In this document: positions 17,854-26,377 of the stretch, piece by piece
Numbering within the stretch: position 1 is the first letter of the stretch
How the letters are laid out: the number at the start of each line of letters is the position of its first letter
Origin: Emticicia sp. BO119
GTDB taxonomy: Bacteria; Bacteroidota; Bacteroidia; Cytophagales; Spirosomataceae
Assembly (NCBI RefSeq): GCF_013912375.1
Contig: NZ_JACETV010000001.1
Span: 1-64,000 of the forward strand
DNA: 64,000 nucleotides
Direction of reading: 5' to 3'
Position numbers and translations under genes: made by a program
The notes under the pieces: generated by a model
The model's database searches: none
Seen by the model: only the letters and a program-made list of their open reading frames with translations
What the model was told of the DNA's origin: nothing

Positions 17854-17948
17854 CAAAACTATTCAAATGGCCATACGGTGTAAAGGGACATTTAGTATTT
17901 GGGGGATTTCATCCTGTATCTGGTAGTTTTTGGCAGGTATTTGGGGGA
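17854..17948 (-). promoter_or_regulatory. Promoter and twin operator-like repeats upstream of the pseudokinase
   Basis: On the minus strand a perfect -7 box TAGTTTTG (17861-17854). Upstream, the 12-mer GTATTTGGGGGA (plus strand) occurs twice, at 17895-17906 and 17937-17948, exactly 42 bp (about four helical turns) apart. This is what two protein-binding sites on the same face of the helix would look like. Confidence 0.5.
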
Positions 17949-17961
17949 GGCGTGAGATTTT

Positions 17962-18002
17962 AAAAAAATAGCTATCAGTCAGCTAAACTGGATTGATAGC
18001 TA
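17962..18002 (-). terminator. Terminator of the beta-barrel gene at 18027
   Basis: TAGCTATCA/TGATAGCTA stem followed on the minus strand by seven T. Confidence 0.8.
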
Positions 18003-18026
18003 AAAGCTTAAAATAGATATTGTTAC

Positions 18027-18644
18027 TCAAAACCGATGAAAACTATAATAAGCTCCAAAATTAACTCTGGCTTCAGTATCTCTGTAATATTGCTGATAGG
18101 CTGCTTCCATACCTAATTTAAAGTGTTTTGAAATACTATATCGGTATTCGAGCCCTCCACTAAAACCCATCGAAAGACTTCTTCGGAAGTATGGAGGGTC
18201 TGGGATATACTCTAATCCGACAGGTGGATTTTTCATAGGATTAATCCTGAATCCTCCATATCTGAACTGAGTGGCTCTAACCGACCCTACAGATGCATTG
18301 ATACCCCAGAAATGTGATTCACGTTTAAAAATGCCAACCAGAAACCCCACATTAAGCTTTTGCGAACTACTTTGCAGAAAAGATATGGTATAGGGATTAT
18401 TGGCTACACCAAAATCTTGAGCACTACTTTGCTTTTGTGCACTGGCAAAACTTAATTGCGACTGAAACGCTATCCGATTAGTTAATTGCCGTTCATATTT
18501 CGGTGTGAAATGATAGCCTTTTATATCTCCTGTACCGAATAAAGTAAAACCTCCTGATAGACCAATGGTGTTTTTTAGTTCAGTCTGGCTATAAGAATTT
18601 AAGCTGAGAAGTATCAGCAGCAAAAGAGAGAAAGTTATTTTCAT
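18027..18644 (-). CDS. Small outer membrane beta-barrel protein
   Basis: 205 aa, signal peptide MKITFSLLLLILLSLNSYSQ. The mature part is a series of amphipathic beta strands (FTPKYERQLTNRIAFQSQLS, FSGGLEYRYSISKHFKLGME) and ends with aromatic YYSFHRF, the terminal-Phe signal for outer membrane insertion. It fits an 8-stranded porin-family (OmpW/OprF-like) barrel. Ligand unknown. Confidence 0.78.
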   Translation of the reverse strand: MKITFSLLLLILLSLNSYSQTELKNTIGLSGGFTLFGTGDIKGYHFTPKYERQLTNRIAFQSQLSFASAQKQSSAQDFGVANNPYTISFLQSSSQKLNVGFLVGIFKRESHFWGINASVGSVRATQFRYGGFRINPMKNPPVGLEYIPDPPYFRRSLSMGFSGGLEYRYSISKHFKLGMEAAYQQYYRDTEARVNFGAYYSFHRF

Positions 18645-18690
18645 AGAAGTGTTTTTTTTGATTAGTCATAAGCAATTCCGTTCGGTACTG

Positions 18691-18733
18691 GTAGAGACAT
18701 AACAGTTTGCTGCGCGAACCATTACGTCTCTGC
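18691..18733. repeat. Imperfect palindromic repeat
   Basis: GTAGAGACATAACAGTT and AACCATTACGTCTCTGC form an imperfect inverted repeat (13 of 17 paired) around a GC-rich 9-nt loop, between two genes on the minus strand. There is no T tract, so it looks like a REP-type palindrome rather than a terminator. Confidence 0.4.
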
Positions 18734-18743
18734 ATAAGACAAA

Positions 18744-20771
18744 TCACTCCGTCAAAATCTCCAGATTCTTGATTTTAGTCGGAAACCACACCCGCATTTC
18801 TCCCTGCCCACGATTCGAGCGGGCATAGTAGGGAATAAGTACCAAAGGTTGAGTAGTGGTATTAACCGAAAAATCATCTAAAATATTAATAGCATTGGCA
18901 GTACCTTTCAGAGTCATTACCCCATTCAGTAAATCAGGTTGGAAACTGGTCTGAAACTGCTGCTTTTCGGGTACTATCAGGTTTGAGGTACGGTCGTTGT
19001 TATCCGCAAATTCGGCGCAGTACACAATCGGGCCGTATTCAATAGCAATTTTGCCTATATCGTCTCTTACTTTGGCGTTGGCAATGGTCTGGCGAACCTC
19101 CATCGGTAAATCTAATTCTATTACATCGCCTTTTTTCCATAGGCGGTCAATGGCTACGTAGCCATTATCTAATTTCATTTCTAAAGGCTGACCGTTTACT
19201 TTTACTGAAACCTCTTTTACCAATAAGCCTTTATAAGCATATAAATCCGTTGGGAATGCCTGATTCTTTGCCCAACCTGGAATACGCACATACATCGCAT
19301 ATTGCAAGCCTTTTTTGTTCTGTGGCTCAACATTGATTTTGATATTGCCCTCCCACGGATAATTAGTCGCTTGGGTAATCGTTACATTTTCTTTAGGAGC
19401 AACTTCAAGAGTAGTGGTATTACTTATAAAGAGATTGACATAAACCCGATTGTCGTTTTGCGCATAAATATAGCCAGGTATAGAAGGCATAAAACGACAG
19501 ATATTTGTAGGGCAACACGAACAGGTAAACCAGGGTGAGCGTTTATTCTCTCCAGTCAGTTTGCCATTTTTAACAGTATATTCCATTGGGTTTTCATAGT
19601 TGAAACTCTTGCCATCAAGGCCAATTCCGCTAATCAAACCATTATAAAGCGTGCGTTCTAAAATATCAATGTATTTAGAGTCTCCATACATCATAAACAT
19701 ACGGTGGTTCCAGTAAACACTGGCAATAGCGGCACAGGTTTCACAATAGGCACTATGATTTGATAGTTCATAGTCTGGCCCGAAGCCTTCCCAGTTACCT
19801 GCTTGTCCAAGCCCGCCTGTTATATAGGTTTTCTTTGTAAAGGCATTATCCCATATTTTGGTAATGGCATTCAGGTACGCTAAATTATTGGTGAGAGAAG
19901 CCACATCAGCCATTCCGGCATACAGGTATCCCGCCCTTACAGAGTGCCCTACGGCTTCGGTTTGTTGTACAACCGGAATATTATCTTGCCAGTAAGCACC
20001 TGTTTGCCATACTGTCGCTTCTTTATCGCCTGTTTTCTTTTCATAGGTACGTTTCCCACGGCAATCAATAAAGAATTTCGATAAATCAAGATATTCTTTC
20101 TTTCCTGTGATTCTGTACAACTTCACAAGACCGATTTCTATCACCTGATGCCCCGGAGCAACAGCCTTTTTGCCCGGTCCGAAAACTGTCAGCAAGTGGT
20201 CAGCATTTTTGAGCGCAATATTGAGCATATTCTTTTTACCTGTGGCCAAATAGTGGGCTGATGCCGCCTCGTAGAAATGCCCCATATTATATAATTCATG
20301 GCTTAGCTCATGTTCCTTTTCGTAGCGTTCTTTGCCAATCCAGGGGTGGCCTGTATCACCCATAGTGCGCGTAGTGTATAAATAGCCATCAGGCTCTTGC
20401 GCCTTACCAATGAGCGTAATCAATGAATCAAGATAGCTATCTAATTTAGCATCGTATTTTACATGAAGCGAATAAGCCGCACCTTCAATAATTTTATAAA
20501 CATCAGAATCATCAAAAGGATAAGTCGTACATAACTTACCTGTATGTGCAACAGCCTGTTCAAAGTTTTTAATTCGTCCTGTCTCTTTTGATTTCTGAAA
20601 CGACCACGGAATAGTAACTGTTCGGTTGATTTCGAGTTTAGGCAACCAGAAATTATCATTTAGTTTTACTTTCGTAAATGGCACACCACTATAAGGATAA
20701 TCTTTCTGAAACTGCGCAATCGACAGAATAAAGGTAAAACTAAGGATGATGGTAATTAGGGTGCTTTTCAT
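18744..20771 (-). CDS. Glycoside hydrolase family 127, beta-L-arabinofuranosidase-like
   Basis: 675 aa, signal peptide MKSTLITIILSFTFILSIAQ, then an (alpha/alpha)6 barrel. The zinc-bound cysteine cluster of GH127 is complete: YCETCAAIA gives Glu344 and Cys346, and CSCCPTNICR gives Cys419 and Cys420, one of which is the nucleophile in characterised members. The family removes terminal beta-L-arabinofuranose from plant glycans and glycoproteins. It sits near CE15-like and GH30 genes, consistent with plant cell wall or glycoprotein degradation. It may be transcribed after the small exported gene at 20809, 37 bp upstream. Confidence 0.88.
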   Translation of the reverse strand: MKSTLITIILSFTFILSIAQFQKDYPYSGVPFTKVKLNDNFWLPKLEINRTVTIPWSFQKSKETGRIKNFEQAVAHTGKLCTTYPFDDSDVYKIIEGAAYSLHVKYDAKLDSYLDSLITLIGKAQEPDGYLYTTRTMGDTGHPWIGKERYEKEHELSHELYNMGHFYEAASAHYLATGKKNMLNIALKNADHLLTVFGPGKKAVAPGHQVIEIGLVKLYRITGKKEYLDLSKFFIDCRGKRTYEKKTGDKEATVWQTGAYWQDNIPVVQQTEAVGHSVRAGYLYAGMADVASLTNNLAYLNAITKIWDNAFTKKTYITGGLGQAGNWEGFGPDYELSNHSAYCETCAAIASVYWNHRMFMMYGDSKYIDILERTLYNGLISGIGLDGKSFNYENPMEYTVKNGKLTGENKRSPWFTCSCCPTNICRFMPSIPGYIYAQNDNRVYVNLFISNTTTLEVAPKENVTITQATNYPWEGNIKINVEPQNKKGLQYAMYVRIPGWAKNQAFPTDLYAYKGLLVKEVSVKVNGQPLEMKLDNGYVAIDRLWKKGDVIELDLPMEVRQTIANAKVRDDIGKIAIEYGPIVYCAEFADNNDRTSNLIVPEKQQFQTSFQPDLLNGVMTLKGTANAINILDDFSVNTTTQPLVLIPYYARSNRGQGEMRVWFPTKIKNLEILTE

Positions 20772-20808
20772 AAAAAATACTGATAGTTTAGGATAGTTGA
20801 ATTAGGTT

Positions 20809-21240
20809 TTAATTAAGGTCTGTACTATTTAGTCTTACTATTTCTTTTGTTTTGATAGCATTGTCTAAAGTTATCCAGCCACGAAAATCATTTCCGACCT
20901 TAAACTCTGCATAACAAACTTTATTAAGCCCTTCTGTTAGAATATAGGTTTCGTTGATAAGCACCAGTCTATTCGACCATTCAACACTCAATCTGAATTT
21001 TTCCAATTCACGTATTCCCTCAAAAACTCCAAAACGTCTGTGTATGAAAGAGAATTTTTGATTCGCAGTTGAGGGCTGCCCGATAGTGATCGTATCACCC
21101 CTCGAAAAATTCACTCCTGAAACTGTACAGGCCGGAATTTTCATTTTCTCAGATTCTTTTTCAGAGTTTTGTTGCGAACTCTGTCCCGAAGCAGTTGAAA
21201 TCGCAAACACCGATAATAAGATTAACAATTTTGTTTTCAT
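20809..21240 (-). CDS. Exported hypothetical protein
   Basis: 143 aa, signal peptide MKTKLLILLSVFAISTASGQ, then a Ser/Glu/Gln-rich linker (SSQQNSEKESEKMK) and a beta-rich domain (ACTVSGVNFSRGDTITIGQP). I do not recognise a family. It precedes the GH127 gene on the same strand by 37 bp, so the two may be co-expressed. Confidence 0.5.
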   Translation of the reverse strand: MKTKLLILLSVFAISTASGQSSQQNSEKESEKMKIPACTVSGVNFSRGDTITIGQPSTANQKFSFIHRRFGVFEGIRELEKFRLSVEWSNRLVLINETYILTEGLNKVCYAEFKVGNDFRGWITLDNAIKTKEIVRLNSTDLN

Positions 21241-21293
21241 AGTTGTAGGAGATAGCTTTATTTTTTGAGGTTTTTATTTAAACCCGTTCACAA

Positions 21294-21322
21294 GTGACCT
21301 CGCCGGGAATTGAACCCCCGTT
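21294..21322 (-). other. tRNA 3'-end-like fragment
   Basis: On the minus strand the sequence GGGGGTTCAATTCCCGGCGAGG then TCAC has a T-loop (TTCAATT) and a 3' acceptor strand plus discriminator like Bacteroidota tRNAs that end CGAGGTCA. The matching 5' acceptor strand GACCTCG and an anticodon arm are absent from the neighbouring 100 bp. It is a remnant of a tRNA or of an attachment site. Confidence 0.35.
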
Positions 21323-21497
21323 TAGTCACCCTTAAAATATAACCTGCAAATGAACCAGATGTTCAGCCACTAAAGATAACCAAATATCAGCAATAAAAGC
21401 CGGAATATCTGCTAAAAGAACAATTACACTGAGCCTTGTTTGGCAAGATGCCGTTTTTTCTGAATATTTGTAGCTACAACATTCAACCTTTGATCCA

Positions 21498-23009
21498 ATG
21501 AAAATAAAACTTTTACTCTTCGCCTTTGTACTGTTTTTATGCGGCTGGAAAGGCAAAAACCCACCTGCGGCAAAACCAAAAAATATCATTTTTATTTTGT
21601 CTGACGACCATCGTTATGATTTCATGGGCTTTATGAATAAAGTACCGGGTCTGCAAACGCCTAATATGGATAGGATTGCCCATGAAGGAGCACATATTCA
21701 GAACGCCTTTGTGAGCACATCGCTTTGTTCACCGAGTAGAGCCAGTATTCTCACTGGGCAGTATGCACATACACACACAATAGTCGACAATCAGGCTCCT
21801 TTGCCAAAGGGGTTAAAATTCTTTCCGCAATACTTGCAAAAAGCCGGGTATAGTACTGCTTTTCTGGGTAAATGGCACATGGGAAATACCGATGATGCCC
21901 CTCAGCCGGGTTTCAATTATTGGTTAAGTTTCAAAGGGCAAGGAGTATATTATAACCCTACTTTCAATATTAATGGCAAGCAGGTCGCTCATAAAGACAG
22001 CAGTTATATATCAGATTTGTTGACTGATTATGCCGAACAATGGCTTAACTCTTTAGATAAAAACAAGCCTTTTTGCATGTATCTGTCACATAAAGGCGTT
22101 CATGCTGAATTTAAACCTGCCAAACGGCACAAAGGCACTTTTAAAGATGCCTTGGTTTATCCTGAATCAATGTATCTGACAAAGTCTGATACCAGTAAGA
22201 TTTTTGGTGCAATGCCTGCACACAACCCCACCCAACCACCCATGAACCCGAATATGAAAGATATGCCTCAATGGGTAAAAAACCAGCGATACAGCTGGCA
22301 TGGGGTTGATTATCTGTATCATGGACAAATCCAGTTCAATGATTTCTATCGGCAGTATGCCGAAACCCTCAGAGGAGTGGATGATAGCATTGGCAGAATT
22401 TTAAAGTGGCTGGAAGATAATGGACAAGCCGAAAATACTTTAGTGATTTATATGGGTGATAATGGCTTCAGTTTTGGCGAACATGGTCTGATAGACAAAC
22501 GCCATGCCTACGAAGAATCTATGCGGGTACCATTAATTATTCGTTGCCCCGATATTATTAAGGCCAATTCAAAGGTGTCAGAAGTGATTCAGAACATAGA
22601 TATTGCACCTACCATCCTGAATTACGCAGGCATACCTACACCCGTACAGATGCAGGGGAAATCGTTCCTGCCGATTCTGAAAGGACAGAAAATAGACTGG
22701 AAAGACAAAGCCTTTTATGAGTATTACTGGGAGTATGATTTCCCGCAGACACCGACCATGTTTGCTGTCAGAACCGACCGCTACAAATATATTTTTAATC
22801 ATGGAGTCTGGGATGCTAACGAATTATATGATTTGAAAAACGACCCGTTAGAAGTGAATAACCTTATCAGAAGCCCTGAACACCAGACGATAGCTAAAAA
22901 TTTAAGAGAAGAGGTTTGGAGTTGGTTAGAAGATACCAAAGGTATGCAGATCCCGTTGAAACGTATTTCTAACAAAAGAGGAGACCATATATATAGAGGA
23001 ACTTATTGA
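21498..23009 (+). CDS. Exported sulfatase (formylglycine-dependent)
   Basis: 503 aa, N-terminal signal (MKIKLLLFAFVLFLCGWKGK; Cys15 could make it a lipoprotein). The alkaline-phosphatase fold carries the metal Asp pair in ILSDDHRY (D36, D37). The maturation motif C-S-P-S-R at residues 77-81 (SLCSPSRASILTGQYAHTH) holds Cys77, the formylglycine precursor for anaerobic or FGE-type maturation. GKWHMG and the GDNGFSFGEHGLIDKRHAYE metal and substrate loop are intact. It probably desulfates a polysaccharide; no maturase is adjacent. Confidence 0.92.
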   Translation: MKIKLLLFAFVLFLCGWKGKNPPAAKPKNIIFILSDDHRYDFMGFMNKVPGLQTPNMDRIAHEGAHIQNAFVSTSLCSPSRASILTGQYAHTHTIVDNQAPLPKGLKFFPQYLQKAGYSTAFLGKWHMGNTDDAPQPGFNYWLSFKGQGVYYNPTFNINGKQVAHKDSSYISDLLTDYAEQWLNSLDKNKPFCMYLSHKGVHAEFKPAKRHKGTFKDALVYPESMYLTKSDTSKIFGAMPAHNPTQPPMNPNMKDMPQWVKNQRYSWHGVDYLYHGQIQFNDFYRQYAETLRGVDDSIGRILKWLEDNGQAENTLVIYMGDNGFSFGEHGLIDKRHAYEESMRVPLIIRCPDIIKANSKVSEVIQNIDIAPTILNYAGIPTPVQMQGKSFLPILKGQKIDWKDKAFYEYYWEYDFPQTPTMFAVRTDRYKYIFNHGVWDANELYDLKNDPLEVNNLIRSPEHQTIAKNLREEVWSWLEDTKGMQIPLKRISNKRGDHIYRGTY

Positions 23010-23112
23010 TTTTATGTGTTTGTTAAAGACATAATTAAATTATTTAACCTTGGATTAGGGTATAACGTACATTCAGATTCTCTGCAAGACTACTGTATGT
23101 ACCATAATAAAA

Positions 23113-23308
23113 GGGGGTGTCTAAAAAGTCCAGAGTCGCAAAATATTATTTGGCTAATCTCAACCCGCGCGGCGTCCGCCCACACCCTAAATCCCTCTCC
23201 CCAACTGTGGGGAGAGGGACTTTTTAGCCCTTCCCCATTGTTGGGGAAGGGTTGGGATGGGGTCTTTTCCAAATATTATTTGGCGTAAAAACCTTTTTAG
23301 ACACTCCC
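23113..23308. mobile_element. MITE-like palindromic element, about 196 bp
   Basis: The ends GGGGGTGTCTAAAAAG (23113-23128) and CTTTTTAGACACTCCC (23293-23308) are 16-bp terminal inverted repeats with one mismatch. Inside are two perfect GC-rich hairpins, CCCTCTCCCCA...TGGGGAGAGGG (23193-23218) and CCCTTCCCC...GGGGAAGGG (23228-23251), and a 13-bp direct repeat AAATATTATTTGG near both ends. It has no coding capacity. It occupies the gap between the convergent sulfatase and GH30 genes and may also end both transcripts. Confidence 0.75.
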
Positions 23309-23326
23309 TTCATTGTCTGGCAATAA

Positions 23327-24703
23327 TTACCAGATATAAGTAGCAACAGAACCACCATTAAGCGATTGGCTCAATGTTTTACCTTTACTCGATATAGTAA
23401 ATACTTGAGGCTTGTTAGATTCGTTTAGCACAATCAGTACAGTTTTTCCGGCTGGTGTTTTAAAAGCCACATTCGCCAGACTTAGCGTAGTGTTTGAAGA
23501 AATACGAACCGAACCCGGACGAGCAAATTTAGATGCGTGAGCTACAATATAATAAGCCGGATTCCTGATAATAGAGTTACCAATAGTTATCGCTCCCAGA
23601 CATTCGGTACAACCACCATCAGTATGCGGGTTTTGTTTAGGGTCGGCAGCTAAATTCCATTCCAATACGTTCTTAGACCAGTTTCGTGGCGCGCCAATAA
23701 TCAGGTTTTTTACATGCCATTTCAAATCTCCGGCAAAATTGCCCGGTGCACCAATCCATTGTTCGGTAAAATAGAGGTTTTTATCAGGGTGTGCCTCATG
23801 AACTTCCGTTAGGGCTTCAATACTACCCCCGTACAAATGAAAGGCCGAACCATCTATATATTTACGTGCTTCCGCATCATTCAATACACGGATAGGATAA
23901 TCCGGGCGGTCTGCATTGTGGTCATATAAAATAATTTTGGTTTTGATGGCTGCCGCTTTGAAAGCCGGGCCGAGGTTTGTTTTGATAAATGCGGCTTGCT
24001 CACTTGGTAGCATCAACAGGCTTGGATTATTGCCTGGGTGCAAAGGCTCATTCTGAATCGTAATAGCATCAATACGAATCCCCTCTTTTTGCATATCCTG
24101 AATATACCTGACCAGATATTTAGCATAAGCCTGATAAAATTCCGGTTTCAGACTACCACCTTTAGAATTACCATTGGTTTTCATCCAGACCGGGGGTGTC
24201 CAGGGTGAGCCTAAGATTTTGATTGCCGGATTAATTTTCAGAATTTGTTTCAATACAGGTATCAGGTCTTTTTGTTCTTCTATCAGGCTGAATTTCTGCA
24301 TATTCGGGTCAGTTTCACCATTGGCAAGGTCATTATAAGTGAATACATGGTCGCTCAGATCCGAGGCACCGATACTCACTCTTAAATAACTGACACCGAT
24401 ATTGTTCTGGTCAGTAGCAAATAATTCTTTTAATAGCTCCGCTTTTTCAGCAGCCTTTAGCTGATTAATCAATGTGGCACTACCACCTGTAAGCGTAAAG
24501 CCAAAGCCATCCATAGTCTGAAAACGTTTGGTATCATCCACAAAGATAGTGGGGCCGTCAGTCTTTTCATTGCCGAAACGCAACGACTCATTTTGCTTTT
24601 GTAATAAAGCCGATTTATCGGCATTGGTAAGCCATAGTTCTGCCTGTTGCGCTTTTACAAGTGTAGCCACAAAGCAGAGCAGAAAGGTTAAAGTTTTTTT
24701 CAT
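23327..24703 (-). CDS. Glycoside hydrolase family 30 (glucosylceramidase/xylanase-like)
   Basis: 458 aa from ATG 24703; upstream in-frame sequence is not signal-like. Signal peptide MKKTLTFLLCFVATLVKAQ. A TIM barrel plus side beta domain. The acid/base Glu is in ITIQNEPLHP (E219) and the nucleophile in YFTEQW (E314); GFGFTLTGG and SPWTPPVWMKTNG are hallmark loops. This is the subfamily 1/3 type, so beta-glucosidase or beta-1,6-glucanase activity is more likely than glucuronoxylanase. It lies 76 bp downstream of the CE15-like gene on the same strand. Confidence 0.9.
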   Translation of the reverse strand: MKKTLTFLLCFVATLVKAQQAELWLTNADKSALLQKQNESLRFGNEKTDGPTIFVDDTKRFQTMDGFGFTLTGGSATLINQLKAAEKAELLKELFATDQNNIGVSYLRVSIGASDLSDHVFTYNDLANGETDPNMQKFSLIEEQKDLIPVLKQILKINPAIKILGSPWTPPVWMKTNGNSKGGSLKPEFYQAYAKYLVRYIQDMQKEGIRIDAITIQNEPLHPGNNPSLLMLPSEQAAFIKTNLGPAFKAAAIKTKIILYDHNADRPDYPIRVLNDAEARKYIDGSAFHLYGGSIEALTEVHEAHPDKNLYFTEQWIGAPGNFAGDLKWHVKNLIIGAPRNWSKNVLEWNLAADPKQNPHTDGGCTECLGAITIGNSIIRNPAYYIVAHASKFARPGSVRISSNTTLSLANVAFKTPAGKTVLIVLNESNKPQVFTISSKGKTLSQSLNGGSVATYIW

Positions 24704-24779
24704 AGATTGAGGTTTTGTATTGGGTTGGCAAGATAATGTATATTTTAATTTTGAGAAAGGCATTTATTCCTACTCATTT

Positions 24780-25967
24780 CTAATGATGAAAATAATGGAA
24801 ATCAGCAAAACGAATAAAATTGCCCCAGTCGTAGGCAGTCATGTTATGAATACCTTCTCTGTTATGATAACCTGAAATTGAGCGGATAATGGGTGTATTT
24901 GCAGGCGGAGGGTCAGGGCTTAGTCCTGATTTTTTTCCATACAAAGTATAGACCTTTTGCGCTTCACTAATGGATAGATACGACCCCACTGGGTCAGCCC
25001 ATAAATCTTCTGTGGCGGAAGTAGTGTAGACAGGTCTTGGAGCAATTAACGAAATCAGCATATGCTGGTCTACAGGTAAGGCATTAACATTGTCATTGAA
25101 TTGCTTATAGTTGTTGTTGAACCAGTGAGGGAAAGTAGTATTGATAGCCTTGATTGTTTCGGCAGGTTTATATTGTCTTCTTGCTAAAGCAGCCCCTGTA
25201 TTACCCGAACAATTGGAAAACACCATAGCAAAACGCTGATCCTGCGCACCTGCCCATAAAGCAGCCTTTCCGCCACGAGAATGACCAACTATACTTACCT
25301 TACCGAAATCTATTGCTGCATCAGTTTTAAAATAATCCATCACCCGACTGGCAGCCCATGCCCAGGCACCAATAGCTTTCATCCCGTTATCAACTGTTAA
25401 TTGTTCAGGATATAGCTGCAAAACACCATTCTGATAAGTTTCTTTATTGTCTGGAGCAGCATCGCTTACATGAAAAGCAGCAATGGCATAACCCCCCTCT
25501 ATGACCATTTCAGCAGGCCAGAACTCGCTCTTTACCTTTCTGGTAGGGTCTGTATTCTCTTTCCCCCGATTATTAATCAATAAAAATACAGGGGAGCTTT
25601 TTTTAGAGGCATTAGGCGTAAATAGTATCAGATGAATCGTAACGGATTTATCGGCTCTTTCTACCATAATATCCACTTCTTTCAGGTGAGCCTTCCCGTC
25701 CATAGCATTAGCTGCCTCATTCACCACTTTATAGCTGATATGGTCATAGCTTTTCGGCATTTGCCCGTAAATATTGTTTTCAAACAAGGTCAATAGTTCA
25801 GGTCTTCTTTTTTTCTCCCAATCCGATATTTTGTTTACCGTTTTTCCATCAAGTGTTTTTAAAACCTCTGGCAGCGTATAGGGTGATATTTTCGCATCTT
25901 CATTTTGTCCATAGCCTTTTATCATTAAAAAAAGCATAACCAGGCAAAACTTAAGTTTCTTCATCAT
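24780..25967 (-). CDS. CE15-like glucuronoyl esterase
   Basis: 395 aa, signal peptide MMKKLKFCLVMLFLMIKGYG. An alpha/beta hydrolase with the CE15 triad: Ser230 in VSIVGHSRGGKAALW, Glu320 in SATEDLWADP and His374 in GIHNMTAYDW. LPVDQHMLISLIAPRPVY is also characteristic. The family cleaves ester bonds between lignin and glucuronoxylan. With GH30 (24703) downstream this may form a hemicellulose-processing pair. The neighbouring CE7 and acetylxylan esterase families are alternatives but lack this triad spacing. Confidence 0.85.
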   Translation of the reverse strand: MMKKLKFCLVMLFLMIKGYGQNEDAKISPYTLPEVLKTLDGKTVNKISDWEKKRRPELLTLFENNIYGQMPKSYDHISYKVVNEAANAMDGKAHLKEVDIMVERADKSVTIHLILFTPNASKKSSPVFLLINNRGKENTDPTRKVKSEFWPAEMVIEGGYAIAAFHVSDAAPDNKETYQNGVLQLYPEQLTVDNGMKAIGAWAWAASRVMDYFKTDAAIDFGKVSIVGHSRGGKAALWAGAQDQRFAMVFSNCSGNTGAALARRQYKPAETIKAINTTFPHWFNNNYKQFNDNVNALPVDQHMLISLIAPRPVYTTSATEDLWADPVGSYLSISEAQKVYTLYGKKSGLSPDPPPANTPIIRSISGYHNREGIHNMTAYDWGNFIRFADFHYFHH

Positions 25968-26377
25968 AGGTGGTCTCTTGAAATGTGTTTATACAAATCT
26001 ATATAAACCAAAAGCAAGAACAAAATGGGTAAATGATTCTCAACTAAGATTGTACTTAAGAAGTACAAAACAAAGCCATCTTTAACTGAATAGATCGGTT
26101 GAGAAAAGGCATTTTATAGGAAAGAATCACTATTTCTTTTTTAATATTTATTTCCTATTTTTGACAAACTTAATTCAGCCTATAAGAGCATATTGAAATT
26201 TTGTTTTTCTGACCGAAAAGGACAGATTTTTTTGATAGACGAGCGGTCCGCCGCTGCGGGCGCATTTTGCAGATGTAGCCAGCAGCTACATCTGCAAAAT
26301 GCAACAAAGTATAGCAAAAAAAGATGCCTTTGTAGGTTGAACAATAATTTTTAAACATGCACTAACCATCTGTTCAA
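25968..26377. promoter_or_regulatory. Divergent intergenic region with perfect 18-bp hairpin and -7 box
   Basis: The 410 bp between the divergent CE15-like and nucleoside hydrolase genes hold a TATTTTTG box (26156-26163, plus strand) and a perfect inverted repeat GCATTTTGCAGATGTAGC (26262-26279) / GCTACATCTGCAAAATGC (26285-26302) with a 5-nt loop. The hairpin lies upstream of both genes and has no T tract, so it is not a terminator. An operator, an RNA structure or a palindromic repeat are possible. No ORF of note is seen. Confidence 0.5.

Noticed and set aside
21294-21400. A complete tRNA or tmRNA at this site
   Set aside because: No 5' acceptor strand or anticodon arm is found in the expected distance.
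23016-23288. A 90-codon frame in the MITE
   Set aside because: It covers the inverted repeats and hairpins; the residues reflect the repeat composition.
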